Shown here one piece after another: positions 41,158 through 49,936 of a stretch of 57,573 nt of DNA; position 1 is the first letter of the stretch; the number at the start of each line of letters is the position of its first letter. The position numbers and the translations under genes were made by a program. A model generated the notes under the pieces. That model was not told where the DNA came from, did not search any database, and saw only the letters and a list, made by a program, of their open reading frames with translations. The DNA is taken from contig JANLQP010000007.1 in assembly GCA_031367895.1 (NCBI GenBank), positions 1 through 57,573 on the forward strand. The letters run 5' to 3'. Source of the DNA: Ga0077555 sp031367895 (lineage in GTDB: Bacteria; Pseudomonadota; Alphaproteobacteria; Rhizobiales; Hyphomicrobiaceae).

Positions 41158-41526
41158 ATGCCAGCCTACAATTGCAAGAAGTGCCCGGGATACTGCTGCA
41201 GCTATCCGCTGATCGCGCTCGACAAGCGCGACGTCGAGCGGTTGGCCAAGCACCACAGTTTGTCGTTCGACGAGGCGCGCACGAAATTTACCAAGCGCGC
41301 CCACGGTCGCCGCTACGCGATGCGCCGCAAGGCCGATCCGCACTACGGCAAGATCTGCCGCTTCTTCGATATCGATGCGCGGCAATGCACCATCTACGAG
41401 GCACGCCCCGCGATCTGCCGCAGCTTTCCGGGCGACGGCCGCTGCGGCTACTACGATTTCCTGACGTTCGAACGCCGCGCCCAGAACGACGAGGATTGGG
41501 TAGCGCTTACGAACAACGATGGGTGA
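41158..41526 (+). CDS. YkgJ-family cysteine cluster protein
   Basis: A 122-residue zinc- or iron-sulfur-type protein. Cysteines at CKKCPGYCC (residues 6-14), CRFF, CTIYEARPAICRSFPG and CGYYDF fit the CxxCCxxxC type UPF0153/YkgJ pattern. Members are thought to bind a metal cluster and have no settled function. The ATG at 41158 is in good context (AGCATG). It stands alone between two oppositely oriented genes and shows no damage. Confidence 0.9.
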   Translation: MPAYNCKKCPGYCCSYPLIALDKRDVERLAKHHSLSFDEARTKFTKRAHGRRYAMRRKADPHYGKICRFFDIDARQCTIYEARPAICRSFPGDGRCGYYDFLTFERRAQNDEDWVALTNNDG

Positions 41527-41576
41527 GCGGCCATAGGCGGTAGGCCAGAGGGTCCGGTCACCTGTTCATTCCGACC

Positions 41577-43484
41577 TCACACCTGGATCTGGGTGCCGAC
41601 CTCGACGACGCGGTCGGTCGGGATCTTGTAATATTCGGTCGCGTCCTCAGCCTTGCCCGACAGCCAGATGAAGAGCCGCTCCTGCCACTGCGGCAGCTGC
41701 GTTTTCGTCGTCGGTTTCAGCGAACGGCGCGACAGGAAGAACGACGTCGCGGGAAAATCGACATTGAGATCACGCCTGCGGCAGTGCTCGAAGATCTTCG
41801 GCACGCTCGGCGTCTCCATGAAGCCGTAGTGCGCGATCACCCGCGTGAAGCCGTCCGAAAGTTTTTCGATCTCGACGCGCTCGTGGCGCGGGATGCGGGG
41901 CAGTTCTTCGGTGCGGATCGTCAGGATGATGTTGCGCTCGTGTAAAACGCGATTGTGCTTCAGGTTGTGCAGCAGCGCAGTCGGCGCCGACTCTGGGTCG
42001 GAGGTGAGGAACACGGCCGTGCCCGGCACCTTGTGCGGCGGCTTCTGCTCGAGATGGCGGATCAGCCAATCGAGATCGGCCTCGTTCTTCTTGGTCGCGC
42101 GGGCGAGAACCTGAGAGCCATGCACCCAGGTCAGCATGACGAGGCCGATCAGCAGCGCGATCACCAGTGGAAACCAGCCGCCTTCGAAAACCTTCAACAT
42201 GTTGGCGGTAAAGAAAGCCTGCTCGAGCAGCAGCAGCGGCACGATCAGCAAGAGCGCCTTCCACAGCGGCCAACCCCACTTCTTCCAGATGACGAAGAAG
42301 GCCATGGCACTGCCGATGACCATCGTCGCCGTCACCGAGATGCCGTAGGCGGCGGCCAGATCCGACGAATTCTTGAACAGCAGCACGACCACGAGCACGC
42401 CGGCAAGGATGACCCAATTAACGCGCGGAAGGTAAATCTGGCCAGCCATGCTTTCGGATGTGTGCCGGATCTCGAAGCGCGGCAGCAAGCCGAGCTGGAT
42501 CGCCTGCCGGGTCAGGGAAAAGGCCCCCGTGATCACGGCTTGGCTGGCAATGACCGTTGCGACGGTCGCGAAACACACGATCGGGATGAGTGCGACCGGT
42601 GGATAGAGCTTGAAGAACGGGTTGTCGATGGTATCTGGCTGCGCCAGGACGAGCGCGCCCTGGCCAAGATAGTTCAAAACAAGCGACGGCAGCACGATCG
42701 CGCCCCAGGCAAGCTGAATGGGCCGGCAGCCGAAGTGACCAAGGTCCGCGTAGAGTGCTTCGGCACCGGTGACGGCGAGAAAGACAAGACCGAGCACGAC
42801 GAGGCCGAGCAGGCCATGGTGCACGAGCAACATCACGCCGTAATAGGGATTGAACGACAGGAACACGCGCGGGTCGTCGACGATATGAATGGCGCCGCCG
42901 ACAGCCATCACGACAAACCAAAGCAACATGATCGGGCCGAAGAAAGCCGCGACCTTGCCGGTGCCGCGCGCCTGCACCATGAAGAGACCGATCAGGATCA
43001 CCAACGTCAATGGCACGACGACCTTCTCGAAGGCGGGAGCAACGAGCTTCAAACCTTCGACCGCCGACAGAACGGAGATTGCAGGAGTCAGAATCGCATC
43101 GCCGTAAAAAAATGACGCGCCCATGACGCCGAGCACCGTCAACAGCGGTGCCGACCGCTTGGCAACGGACTGTCCGAGCGCCATTAACGCGAACGTTCCG
43201 CCTTCGCCGTGGTTGTCGGCGCGCAGCAGGACAAGCACGTATTTCAAGGTGACGATGAGGGTGAGCGACCAGAGTATCAGCGAGAGTACGCCGAGCACCG
43301 CCTCGGGTCCGGGAATGCCGTGCTTGGTTGCGTGTGTCACCGCCTCGCGGAAGGCGTAAAGAGGACTGGTCCCGATATCGCCATAGACAACACCGATGGA
43401 ACCGAGCGCGAGTGCCCAGGTCTTCGCGTGTGATCCGCCTTGTGGCGTATCATGACTGGATGACGTTACCGTGACATGTGCCAT
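41577..43484 (-). CDS. kup: Potassium uptake protein Kup
   Basis: A 635-residue KUP/HAK/KT potassium transporter. Twelve hydrophobic segments lie in the first 450 residues. Family motifs include LGSIGVVYGDIGTSPLYAF (30-48), GGTFALMALG, and GDAILTPAISVLSAVEGL. The C-terminal cytoplasmic domain of about 180 residues ends in YYKIPTDRVVEVGTQIQV. It imports potassium with protons and matters at low pH or low potassium. ATG 43484 follows GAGG; the longer in-frame ATG at 43592 adds non-homologous residues. No regulatory genes are linked. Confidence 0.95.
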   Translation of the reverse strand: MAHVTVTSSSHDTPQGGSHAKTWALALGSIGVVYGDIGTSPLYAFREAVTHATKHGIPGPEAVLGVLSLILWSLTLIVTLKYVLVLLRADNHGEGGTFALMALGQSVAKRSAPLLTVLGVMGASFFYGDAILTPAISVLSAVEGLKLVAPAFEKVVVPLTLVILIGLFMVQARGTGKVAAFFGPIMLLWFVVMAVGGAIHIVDDPRVFLSFNPYYGVMLLVHHGLLGLVVLGLVFLAVTGAEALYADLGHFGCRPIQLAWGAIVLPSLVLNYLGQGALVLAQPDTIDNPFFKLYPPVALIPIVCFATVATVIASQAVITGAFSLTRQAIQLGLLPRFEIRHTSESMAGQIYLPRVNWVILAGVLVVVLLFKNSSDLAAAYGISVTATMVIGSAMAFFVIWKKWGWPLWKALLLIVPLLLLEQAFFTANMLKVFEGGWFPLVIALLIGLVMLTWVHGSQVLARATKKNEADLDWLIRHLEQKPPHKVPGTAVFLTSDPESAPTALLHNLKHNRVLHERNIILTIRTEELPRIPRHERVEIEKLSDGFTRVIAHYGFMETPSVPKIFEHCRRRDLNVDFPATSFFLSRRSLKPTTKTQLPQWQERLFIWLSGKAEDATEYYKIPTDRVVEVGTQIQV

Positions 43485-43739
43485 TGGGCACGACCTCAGA
43501 GGTTTCTTCGCTGCTATGCAGCAAAACGCCGAGCTTATACGCCGAGAACAACCATAACGGAAGCTCGGTTTTGGCAGATAACTCTCTGTCACCGGCGTTA
43601 AGCGCTGGGGCCATTGACAGGAATTCGCTGTCTCTAGTCCAAGCAGCCTTAGCTCCTAGACCCACCGATGTGGCCAAATCATCCCCACGTTATGCGTCGT
43701 TCACATGACAGCAGTGGCCCTTTCGCGTACATACCGCGC

Positions 43740-44648
43740 CTAAATGCCCAATTTTCCGGCTGGTGGCACGGCTCTTTGACGCAGTGCAGCACGCATTTCC
43801 AGCACCGTTGCCGGGTCACCACCAGCCTGTCGAATAGCCGCTGCGGCCAGTTCCACCCAAGCAACGTTGCCAATGTCGGTAGCGAACGGGGCATCTTCAA
43901 GCCCTACCCGGACGTGGCCGCCGCACACCACAGCGGGTTCAATGAGTGGCCGGATATCAACACCAAGCCCCGCGACCATCCAATGTGCGCCTGGGTCTTC
44001 CTCCGCCAAAAGTTGCAGATGCGCCTGTAAATGATGTGGCTTGGGCGGAAACCCCCAGGCAAAGGTCTCCGAAAACATGAAGCGGTAAATCGGCACCGGC
44101 GTGCCTGCCGCCTTGGCCAGTGCGGCGCCGGCGCGGGTGAATCCCGGCTCATAGATGGCGTAGGCTGGATGGAAGGCGTGGCGCCGGGCGAATTCGAGGC
44201 CGTGCCGGATGTGGCTTTCGGGATTGGCGTAGACCGTGCCAACGGGCCCGCCTGCAACGGTGCGCAGATCGACGAAGTTGACGCTGCCGGGATCGATGAC
44301 GGCGAACTCCAGCAACCCGCGCTTCGCCAGTTCCTCGACATGCGCAAAGCGCGGCCCTGGTTCGCTGGCCTCGGGGCTGACCCCGATCGCCGGGCTCGGC
44401 AGGGATGGATAGACGGGCACGTCGATCTTGGCGCGGATGCCTTCGATGATCCGCGCGTAGACCTGCCAGTCGAATGTCTGGCCGCCACCGCCGTCGTAGG
44501 CATGCACGTGCACGATGCAGGCCCCGACCTTGGCGCAGGCGATGCCCTCGGCGACGATTGCTTCGACCGTATCGGGGATGCCGGGCTGCAGCTTGCGGCT
44601 CCAGGGTCCGTTGAGAGCGACCTCGAGCCATACCTTTTGGGTGTTCAT
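43740..44648 (-). CDS. BKACE family protein (beta-keto acid cleavage enzyme)
   Basis: A 302-residue beta-keto acid cleavage enzyme (DUF849). The zinc ligands are His47 and His49 (IVHVHAYD), with further family segments PVYPSLPSP, NFVDLRTVAGGPVGTVYANP, and the C-terminal GGHVRVGLEDAPF. Such enzymes condense a beta-keto acid with acetyl-CoA, giving acetoacetate and a new acyl-CoA, as in lysine fermentation and carnitine breakdown. The ATG at 44648 overlaps the stop of the toxin remnant upstream (44645-44648). The earlier ATG at 44672 is possible but lacks homology. No clear partner pathway is adjacent. Confidence 0.93.
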   Translation of the reverse strand: MNTQKVWLEVALNGPWSRKLQPGIPDTVEAIVAEGIACAKVGACIVHVHAYDGGGGQTFDWQVYARIIEGIRAKIDVPVYPSLPSPAIGVSPEASEPGPRFAHVEELAKRGLLEFAVIDPGSVNFVDLRTVAGGPVGTVYANPESHIRHGLEFARRHAFHPAYAIYEPGFTRAGAALAKAAGTPVPIYRFMFSETFAWGFPPKPHHLQAHLQLLAEEDPGAHWMVAGLGVDIRPLIEPAVVCGGHVRVGLEDAPFATDIGNVAWVELAAAAIRQAGGDPATVLEMRAALRQRAVPPAGKLGI

Positions 44649-44887
44649 TTGCGGGGCACGTCCTTTGGCCAACGATCACGGATCCAACGGGCGAGGCCCT
44701 CCTCCTCGATCTCGCCCGCGTCAACACCGATGATAGCTGCGGCGGCTTCGGCTTGGTCCGGACGGAAGTTCACGCCGTTGAGCCGCAGGACCACCATCAG
44801 CGTCATCAGTGCTGCACGCTTGTTTCGGTCGATAAACGGATTCGTGACCTCATCCCCCTGCTCCAGCCGGTTACACACACGTGTCAT
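44645..44887 (-). pseudogene. Doc-type Fic-fold toxin remnant (N-terminus missing)
   Basis: The C-terminal part of a Doc/death-on-curing toxin: NPFIDRNKRAALMTLMVVLR followed by LNGVNFRPDQAEAAAAIIG and LARWIRDRW. In active proteins the motif is HPFxDGNKR; here the catalytic histidine is Asn and the glycine is Arg. The first 60 or so residues of the family are absent: the frame from ATG 44887 begins with unrelated MTRVCNRLEQGDEV. No antitoxin gene is seen. This is a decayed module, but its stop still overlaps the BKACE start. Confidence 0.75.
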
Positions 44888-44934
44888 GCGAAATGTATAA
44901 CCCGACGTTCGCCCCACACTCGTTGTTCGACCAA

Positions 44935-46086
44935 CTATGGCTTCCGCAGCGCCATCGTCCAATCCAGGCCGAGTACGGCCAAACCCGCCAACAATCCCCA
45001 GAACGCCGCGCCGATGCCGAGCAGCGTGATGCCGGACGCCGTCACCGCGAACGTGACCACGGCCGCAAACCGCTGCCGTTCGTCCGCCAATGCCGAGCCG
45101 AGCGCGCCGGTCAGCGAACCGATCAGTCCGAGCCCGGCTATGGTCTTGATCAATTCCGCCGGAAACAATGCAAAGAGCCCGACCAGCGCCGCCCCGAGCG
45201 CCGCCATACACGCATAAACCAGGCCGTACGCAACGCCGGTTTTCCAACGCTGTTTCGGGTCTGGGTGCGCATCGGGCCCGGTGCAGATCGCCGCCGTGAT
45301 TGCCGCGAGGTTGATCGTGTGCGCCCCGAATGGTGCAGCCAGCAGCGAGGCGATTCCCGTCACCATCAGCGCCGACGAGAACGGCGGCTCGTAGCCGGCG
45401 GCCTTGATCACGGCCGCACCGGGCAGGTTCTGCGACGCCATGGTGACGAGAAACAGTGGTACGCCGAGGCCGATCAATGTCTGCACCTCGAAGCGCGGAG
45501 CCACATATATCAGCGTCGACAGCGACAGCGCCGGCCACTGCCGGATCATCCCAAGGCCGGACGCCAGCGCAGTGCCGGCGACGATCACCAGCAACATGGC
45601 CGCCGATGGGCTCCTCGAGCGAGCGAGCAGGAACACGGCGATCAATGGCAGCACCAGCGTCGGCACGACAGGCACCGTCTCGACCATCTGCAGCACGAAA
45701 CGGACGAGCACGCCCGCCAGCATTCCCGCCGCTACCGCTATCGGAATGCGCCGGATCGCACGCTCCAGTGGCGCGATCAGTGCGGCAGCGACGATCAGCC
45801 CACCGGCCAAGAGAAACGCGCCGATTGCGCCTTGCATGTCGACACCGGACGTAGCCGCGATCACAGCGGCGCCCGGCGTCGACCACGCAGTGATGATGGG
45901 AATGCGGTGGCGCCAGGAGAGATAGCCGCTCGACAGCGCAACCGAGATGGCGATCGCGGTCACCCACGAGGTGGTCTCGGCCGGCGTCGCGCCCAAGGCA
46001 CGCGCCGCCTCCAGCACGATCGCCATCGCGCTCGCGACACCAACCAGCGCCGCGACGATGGCGGACGAAACGACGGATAGGCGCAT
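44935..46086 (-). CDS. BenE-family transporter
   Basis: A 383-residue inner-membrane protein of the benzoate:proton symporter (BenE/YdcO) family, with about 12 hydrophobic segments throughout. The first half carries SWRHRIPIITAWSTPGAA, a strongly conserved substrate-pathway motif, and the second half has FGAHTINLAAITAAICTG. It would import an aromatic or other carboxylate. No benzoate dioxygenase genes are nearby, so the actual cargo may differ. It ends 48 bases before the remnant toxin gene and starts at ATG 46086, divergent from the MFS gene. Confidence 0.92.
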   Translation of the reverse strand: MRLSVVSSAIVAALVGVASAMAIVLEAARALGATPAETTSWVTAIAISVALSSGYLSWRHRIPIITAWSTPGAAVIAATSGVDMQGAIGAFLLAGGLIVAAALIAPLERAIRRIPIAVAAGMLAGVLVRFVLQMVETVPVVPTLVLPLIAVFLLARSRSPSAAMLLVIVAGTALASGLGMIRQWPALSLSTLIYVAPRFEVQTLIGLGVPLFLVTMASQNLPGAAVIKAAGYEPPFSSALMVTGIASLLAAPFGAHTINLAAITAAICTGPDAHPDPKQRWKTGVAYGLVYACMAALGAALVGLFALFPAELIKTIAGLGLIGSLTGALGSALADERQRFAAVVTFAVTASGITLLGIGAAFWGLLAGLAVLGLDWTMALRKP

Positions 46087-46109
46087 GTGTGAGTTTTTAC
46101 TTGCGCCTT

Positions 46110-46130
46110 CGGATGCCCACTGCGCATCCG
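46110..46130. repeat. Dispersed palindrome, family A copy 3
   Basis: CGGATGC (46110-46116) pairs with GCATCCG (46124-46130), preceded by GTTTTTACTTGCGCCTT and followed by GCGCGTG. It lies in the divergent promoter region between the BenE and MFS genes. Confidence 0.75.
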
Positions 46131-46256
46131 GCGCGTGGATACGACAGCGACGGTGACCGGATCGACACCGGGTTTGTGCCTATCAGGCCGCATCCGCCCT
46201 GTCACGGTCGGACGAATGGCGCTAACGTGATCCATCACTTGGCGAGAGGACCGGGT

Positions 46257-47546
46257 ATGCAGGACCAACCCCAGCAGTCGGCGGTGAAGTCGGAGCGCGG
46301 TTGGTTCGCCGATCCGATGCTGGCCGCCGTCCACGCATTGGGCATCACGCAAATCACGGCCTGGGGGACGAGCTACTACTGCCTGGGTGTGCTGGCAGAC
46401 CCGATCGCGGCATCCATGCACTGGAGCCGCAGCTTCGTGTTCCTCGGATTCACCGTGGCGCTGATCGTAATGGCACTGATTTCGACCACGGTCGGGCGGC
46501 TGATCGACACTCGCGGCGCGCGTGTGGTGATGGCGTTCGGAACACTGCTGGTTTCGGCCGCGCTGCTGGCGCTCGCGTTCGTCACGGATCGGAACGCCTA
46601 TCTGGCGGTCTGGGCCTTCCTCGGTCTCGGCATGCGCTGCTGTCTCTATGATGCGGCATTCGCGGCGCTGGTGCAGGTGACGCCGACGCGCGGGCGCACC
46701 GCGATCTCCTATCTGACGCTCTATGGTGCGTTCGCATCATCGATCTTCTGGACCGTCGGCCACTATCTGAACCAATGGGTCGGCTGGCGGCAGACGCTGA
46801 TCGTGTTCGCAGCGATCAACCTTGTGGTTTGCCTGCCGCTCAACTGGTTCGGCCTGGCGCGGCGTGAAGACGCTCAACCGACCGCAGCTGCCACGCGCGC
46901 ACATACCGCTGCCTCGCCGGAGGGTCCGGTGCTCGAAGGCCGCTTGCGCACGATCGGCGTCATCCTGTTCGCGCTGATCATGTCGCTCAACGGCTTCGTG
47001 TTCGGCGTCATCTCGCAGCAGCTGGTCTCCCTGCTCGAGGCCTCGGGAATGGCGGCGGCCGCGGCCGTGTGGGTCGCCTCGCTGAAGGGCTTTGCTCAGT
47101 TCGGCGGCCGGGTCGTCGAAATCGTGTTCGGGCGAAACCTGAAGGCCATCACGGTGGCACGCATCGCCATCGGCGTGCTGCCGTTCTCGCTCGTGCTGCT
47201 GCTGGCCGCCGCCGGCAATTTCGCCGCCATCCTCGCCTTCACGCTGCTGATGGGCGCTTCGCAGGGCGTCATCACCATCGTGCGGGGCGCAGTGCCGTTG
47301 GCGCTGTTTGGTACTAAAGGCTACGGCTCCATTCTCGGTGTCATAGCGACGCCGATCCTGATCGTCGGAGCCGCAGCACCGACGGTGTTCGCGCTGATGG
47401 TCGACGGGCTCGGCTGGCACACGTCGCAGATCGTCCTGCTCGGGTGCGCGACGCTCTCCTGGATCGCGATCGAGTTGATGTCGCGCTGGTATGCGGCGAC
47501 GCAACGGCGCGCGGCCGCAACAACCGCTGCGCCGTCCACCGCATGA
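46257..47546 (+). CDS. MFS transporter
   Basis: A 429-residue major facilitator with about 12 membrane segments. The signature between helices 2 and 3 reads GRLIDTRGARVVM, with the usual Asp and Arg. A central cytoplasmic loop (about 205-235) splits two six-helix halves. It resembles oxalate/formate- or organic-acid-type carriers, without a diagnostic motif. ATG 46257 follows GAGAGGA; in-frame upstream sequence (from 46089) is intergenic repeat. It is followed by the TPR gene after 14 bases, so probably co-transcribed. Confidence 0.9.
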   Translation: MQDQPQQSAVKSERGWFADPMLAAVHALGITQITAWGTSYYCLGVLADPIAASMHWSRSFVFLGFTVALIVMALISTTVGRLIDTRGARVVMAFGTLLVSAALLALAFVTDRNAYLAVWAFLGLGMRCCLYDAAFAALVQVTPTRGRTAISYLTLYGAFASSIFWTVGHYLNQWVGWRQTLIVFAAINLVVCLPLNWFGLARREDAQPTAAATRAHTAASPEGPVLEGRLRTIGVILFALIMSLNGFVFGVISQQLVSLLEASGMAAAAAVWVASLKGFAQFGGRVVEIVFGRNLKAITVARIAIGVLPFSLVLLLAAAGNFAAILAFTLLMGASQGVITIVRGAVPLALFGTKGYGSILGVIATPILIVGAAAPTVFALMVDGLGWHTSQIVLLGCATLSWIAIELMSRWYAATQRRAAATTAAPSTA

Positions 47547-47560
47547 GCAGGAGACACCCG

Positions 47561-48184
47561 ATGCGATCCACGTTTTTTCGTTTCATGCCTCGCGTCGCAA
47601 TCGGTGCACTGGTGCTGCTGGTGCCGGCAACAAACATCAGTGTCGCGCAATCACCGCCTAGCGCCGCGCCGCCGAGCACAGCGCCGCTCGAGACCGCCGA
47701 ACGCAAGACCCGCCTCGACGGCCTGTTCACTGCCCTCAAAACCGCCAAGAGCGACGACGACGCAACCGAGTTCGTCGCCGAGATCTGGCGTGTGTGGACG
47801 CTCTCCGGCCGGCCCGACGTCGATGCGCTGATGGCGCGCGCACTCGGTGACATGAACAGCCGCGATTACGGCCTCGCCCAAATGCTGCTCGATAGCGTCG
47901 TCGACGAAGCACCCGACTTCGCGGAGGGCTGGAACCGGCGCGCGACGCTGCGTTTCATGATGAGCGATCACGTTGGCTCGACGGCGGATATCGGCAAGGT
48001 GCTGGAGCTTGAGCCCCGCCATTTCGGCGCCATCGCCGGCCAGGCGATGATCCACATGACAGCCGAGCGCTGGAAGGAAGCCCTCGCGTCCTACCGACAG
48101 GCGCTCGCCATCAACCCGTTCCTGCGCGAGCGGCAACAACTGATCCCGATGCTGGAAAAGAAGGTCGAGGGGGAGAAGTTGTGA
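47561..48184 (+). CDS. Exported TPR-repeat protein
   Basis: A 207-residue protein. A signal peptide (about 1-29, ending in SVAQS) is followed by helical pairs that read as TPR-like repeats (AEGWNRRATLRFMMSDHVGS, DIGKVLELEPRHFGAIAGQ, ALASYRQALAINPFLRE). The function is probably protein binding in the periplasm. ATG 47561 is six bases after AGGAG. It lies between the MFS gene and the DUF169 gene, with a GTG overlap at its end possible. No distinct family beyond TPR. Confidence 0.85.
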   Translation: MRSTFFRFMPRVAIGALVLLVPATNISVAQSPPSAAPPSTAPLETAERKTRLDGLFTALKTAKSDDDATEFVAEIWRVWTLSGRPDVDALMARALGDMNSRDYGLAQMLLDSVVDEAPDFAEGWNRRATLRFMMSDHVGSTADIGKVLELEPRHFGAIAGQAMIHMTAERWKEALASYRQALAINPFLRERQQLIPMLEKKVEGEKL

Positions 48185-48279
48185 GCGGGACGATTGGCCC
48201 CCTCTTCTGCCTTGACCGCGCACGCTCCAGCCGCGAACCTGCCGCATCCTTCCGCTCACACATCCCGGAACCCCTCGTC

Positions 48280-49053
48280 ATGGCCGATCTCGACCTGCCC
48301 CGCATCTCCGCCGACCTCGAGCGCATCTTGCGGCTGCGCAATCCGCCGTTCGGCATGAAGCTCTACGAAAATGCCAAGGACATGGAGGCGATCCAGCGCA
48401 TTCGCCGGCCGAAGAACGTGCACACCCTCGATCAGGTCGTGGGGCAAGCGGCTCGACTCGGCTGGACGGTCGGCGTTACCTCGGAGAACCTAGTCGGCGC
48501 GCAATGCCGTGCGGTCGTCGGCCTCGGTAACGCCAAAACGCCGGAATGGGCGACCGGCAAGCCGACCGTCGGTGTCTGGCACGGGGATGCTCAATCAGCC
48601 GCTGCCCGGCAAGCGGCGCTCAATTGCGTTCCTGATGGCCGATACGAGGCACTGGTCGTCTCGCCGCTCGCCGCCGGCCGCCTCGATCCGCCTGACATCG
48701 CGCTCTTCTACGCGACGCCCGGCGCCATGATGTACTTCATCAACGGCATGCAATACGTCGGCTACAAGAAGTTCGACTGGGGCGTCGTCGGCGAGACCGC
48801 CTGCGCCGACAGCTGGGGCCGGGCACTTTCCAAGCGCGAGCCGTCGCTGTCGATCCCGTGCTTCGCAGAACGGCGCTACGGCGGCGTCCTCGATGACGAG
48901 ATGCTGATGGCGATCCCACCGGAACAGCTCGACAAGGTGATCAAAGGCATGGAGAGCCTCGCCAAGAACGGTTTGCGCTATCCGTTCCCGCAGTACGGTA
49001 TCCAGATGGACGTGCGCGAGGGCATGCAGCGCAGCTATCCCGGGAGGAGTTGA
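48280..49053 (+). CDS. DUF169 domain protein
   Basis: A 257-residue protein of the DUF169 family, with LRLRNPPFGMKLYENAKDM at the start, a cysteine-poor core and the conserved CVPDGRYEALVVSPLAA and MMYFINGMQY segments. Members are found near formate and carboxylate metabolism genes in many bacteria and have no known activity. The ATG at 48280 fits the family; a GTG at 48181 overlaps the TPR gene stop and may couple translation. It appears intact. Confidence 0.85.
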   Translation: MADLDLPRISADLERILRLRNPPFGMKLYENAKDMEAIQRIRRPKNVHTLDQVVGQAARLGWTVGVTSENLVGAQCRAVVGLGNAKTPEWATGKPTVGVWHGDAQSAAARQAALNCVPDGRYEALVVSPLAAGRLDPPDIALFYATPGAMMYFINGMQYVGYKKFDWGVVGETACADSWGRALSKREPSLSIPCFAERRYGGVLDDEMLMAIPPEQLDKVIKGMESLAKNGLRYPFPQYGIQMDVREGMQRSYPGRS

Positions 49054-49343
49054 CCGGGGACGGCTCGGCCTGCGATCTGGCCGTTTGTGGCACCTGCACA
49101 ACTGGCGCCTTCTCGCCAAAGCGGATGCGGTGTGCATGCGGCATATCGGACCCGGCGGGGAAATCGCAGCGAGAAAGGGTTTGCGTTCGTCGCCATCGCG
49201 CGTTCCGCGGACGACATGCCCCGCGTGGTTCACTATGCCATGGGTATTTTCCGAGTCTATCCCGCCGCGGCATGACATCGTTCTATTAATCCACGCCTCC
49301 GGCTACGCCCGACGGACTTCAGAACCGTGGAAGGACAACAGTC

Positions 49344-49451
49344 ATGCTTACCAAGTTTGTCGCCGCATGTATCGGCGCGACAGCGTCGATCGCTGTCGCC
49401 GGCGACCGCGTCCACAGGCCAGGAAGTTGCGCTACCGACGCGGCTCCGTAA
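49344..49451 (+). CDS. Possible micro-protein with signal-like N-terminus
   Basis: A 35-residue frame with a good ribosome site (AAGGA eight bases before ATG) and a hydrophobic start, MLTKFVAACIGATASIAVAG, ending in a polar tail DRVHRPGSCATDAAP. It reads like the signal peptide of a secreted protein that has lost its mature part by deletion or frameshift, or a genuine very small exported peptide. No homology can be claimed. Confidence 0.3.
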   Translation: MLTKFVAACIGATASIAVAGDRVHRPGSCATDAAP

Positions 49452-49617
49452 AATGGGCGTGATTATTCAAATCACCGCTCGTCGGGGATAGCTCCGGAAT
49501 TCGATGCGCAGTGGCCAGAATGAATGGCGCATGCTCCGATGCCCCGACGCAGTGGGCGCCGTCCTTCAGCTTACAGTTGCCAACCGAATGACTATCCGAT
49601 TGATAAGGTCGATCCCC

Positions 49618-49704
49618 ATGTCCGCGTTGATTTTAGCGTTTCTCAGTCAGCTCCCATTTGCAATTTTGCTTCTGATTTATGGACATCAACTCGGCGTTCT
49701 GTAA
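49618..49704 (+). CDS. Possible 28-residue membrane micro-protein
   Basis: ATG 49618 with AAGG nine bases upstream starts MSALILAFLSQLPFAILLLI, followed by YGHQLGVL and a stop. The frame is one hydrophobic helix, typical of small membrane peptides. The frame extends upstream without clear homology. Supported only by composition and ribosome site. Confidence 0.3.
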   Translation: MSALILAFLSQLPFAILLLIYGHQLGVL

Positions 49705-49936
49705 GCTGTGCACAACCAATATCGGTTCCAGCTTGGATCATAGTTAGACTGGCGTTCGTGCGCGGGCGTTGGTCAGCGACCATGACTGTTCGACAGCGTT
49801 CTGGTGTCCACCGTCGCGGCGCCCTGCTCGCACCGCCTGCGCCAGAGCCCGCATGCCAACCCGCCTGCCAACCCTTGCGTGTCCGGACAAGCCGGGTATC
49901 ATCGCCGGTGAGACCCACCATCGCGCGAGGAAACCC

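Larger units (their letters stand above)
49054..49936. other. Long spacer with two candidate micro-ORFs
   Basis: 883 bases between the DUF169 and cyclase genes. Base composition is lower in GC than the flanks. Apart from the two short frames listed separately (49344-49451 and 49618-49704), no coding evidence is seen. TGTGCACAA occurs at 49707-49715, the same word as at 26300. Confidence 0.55.
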
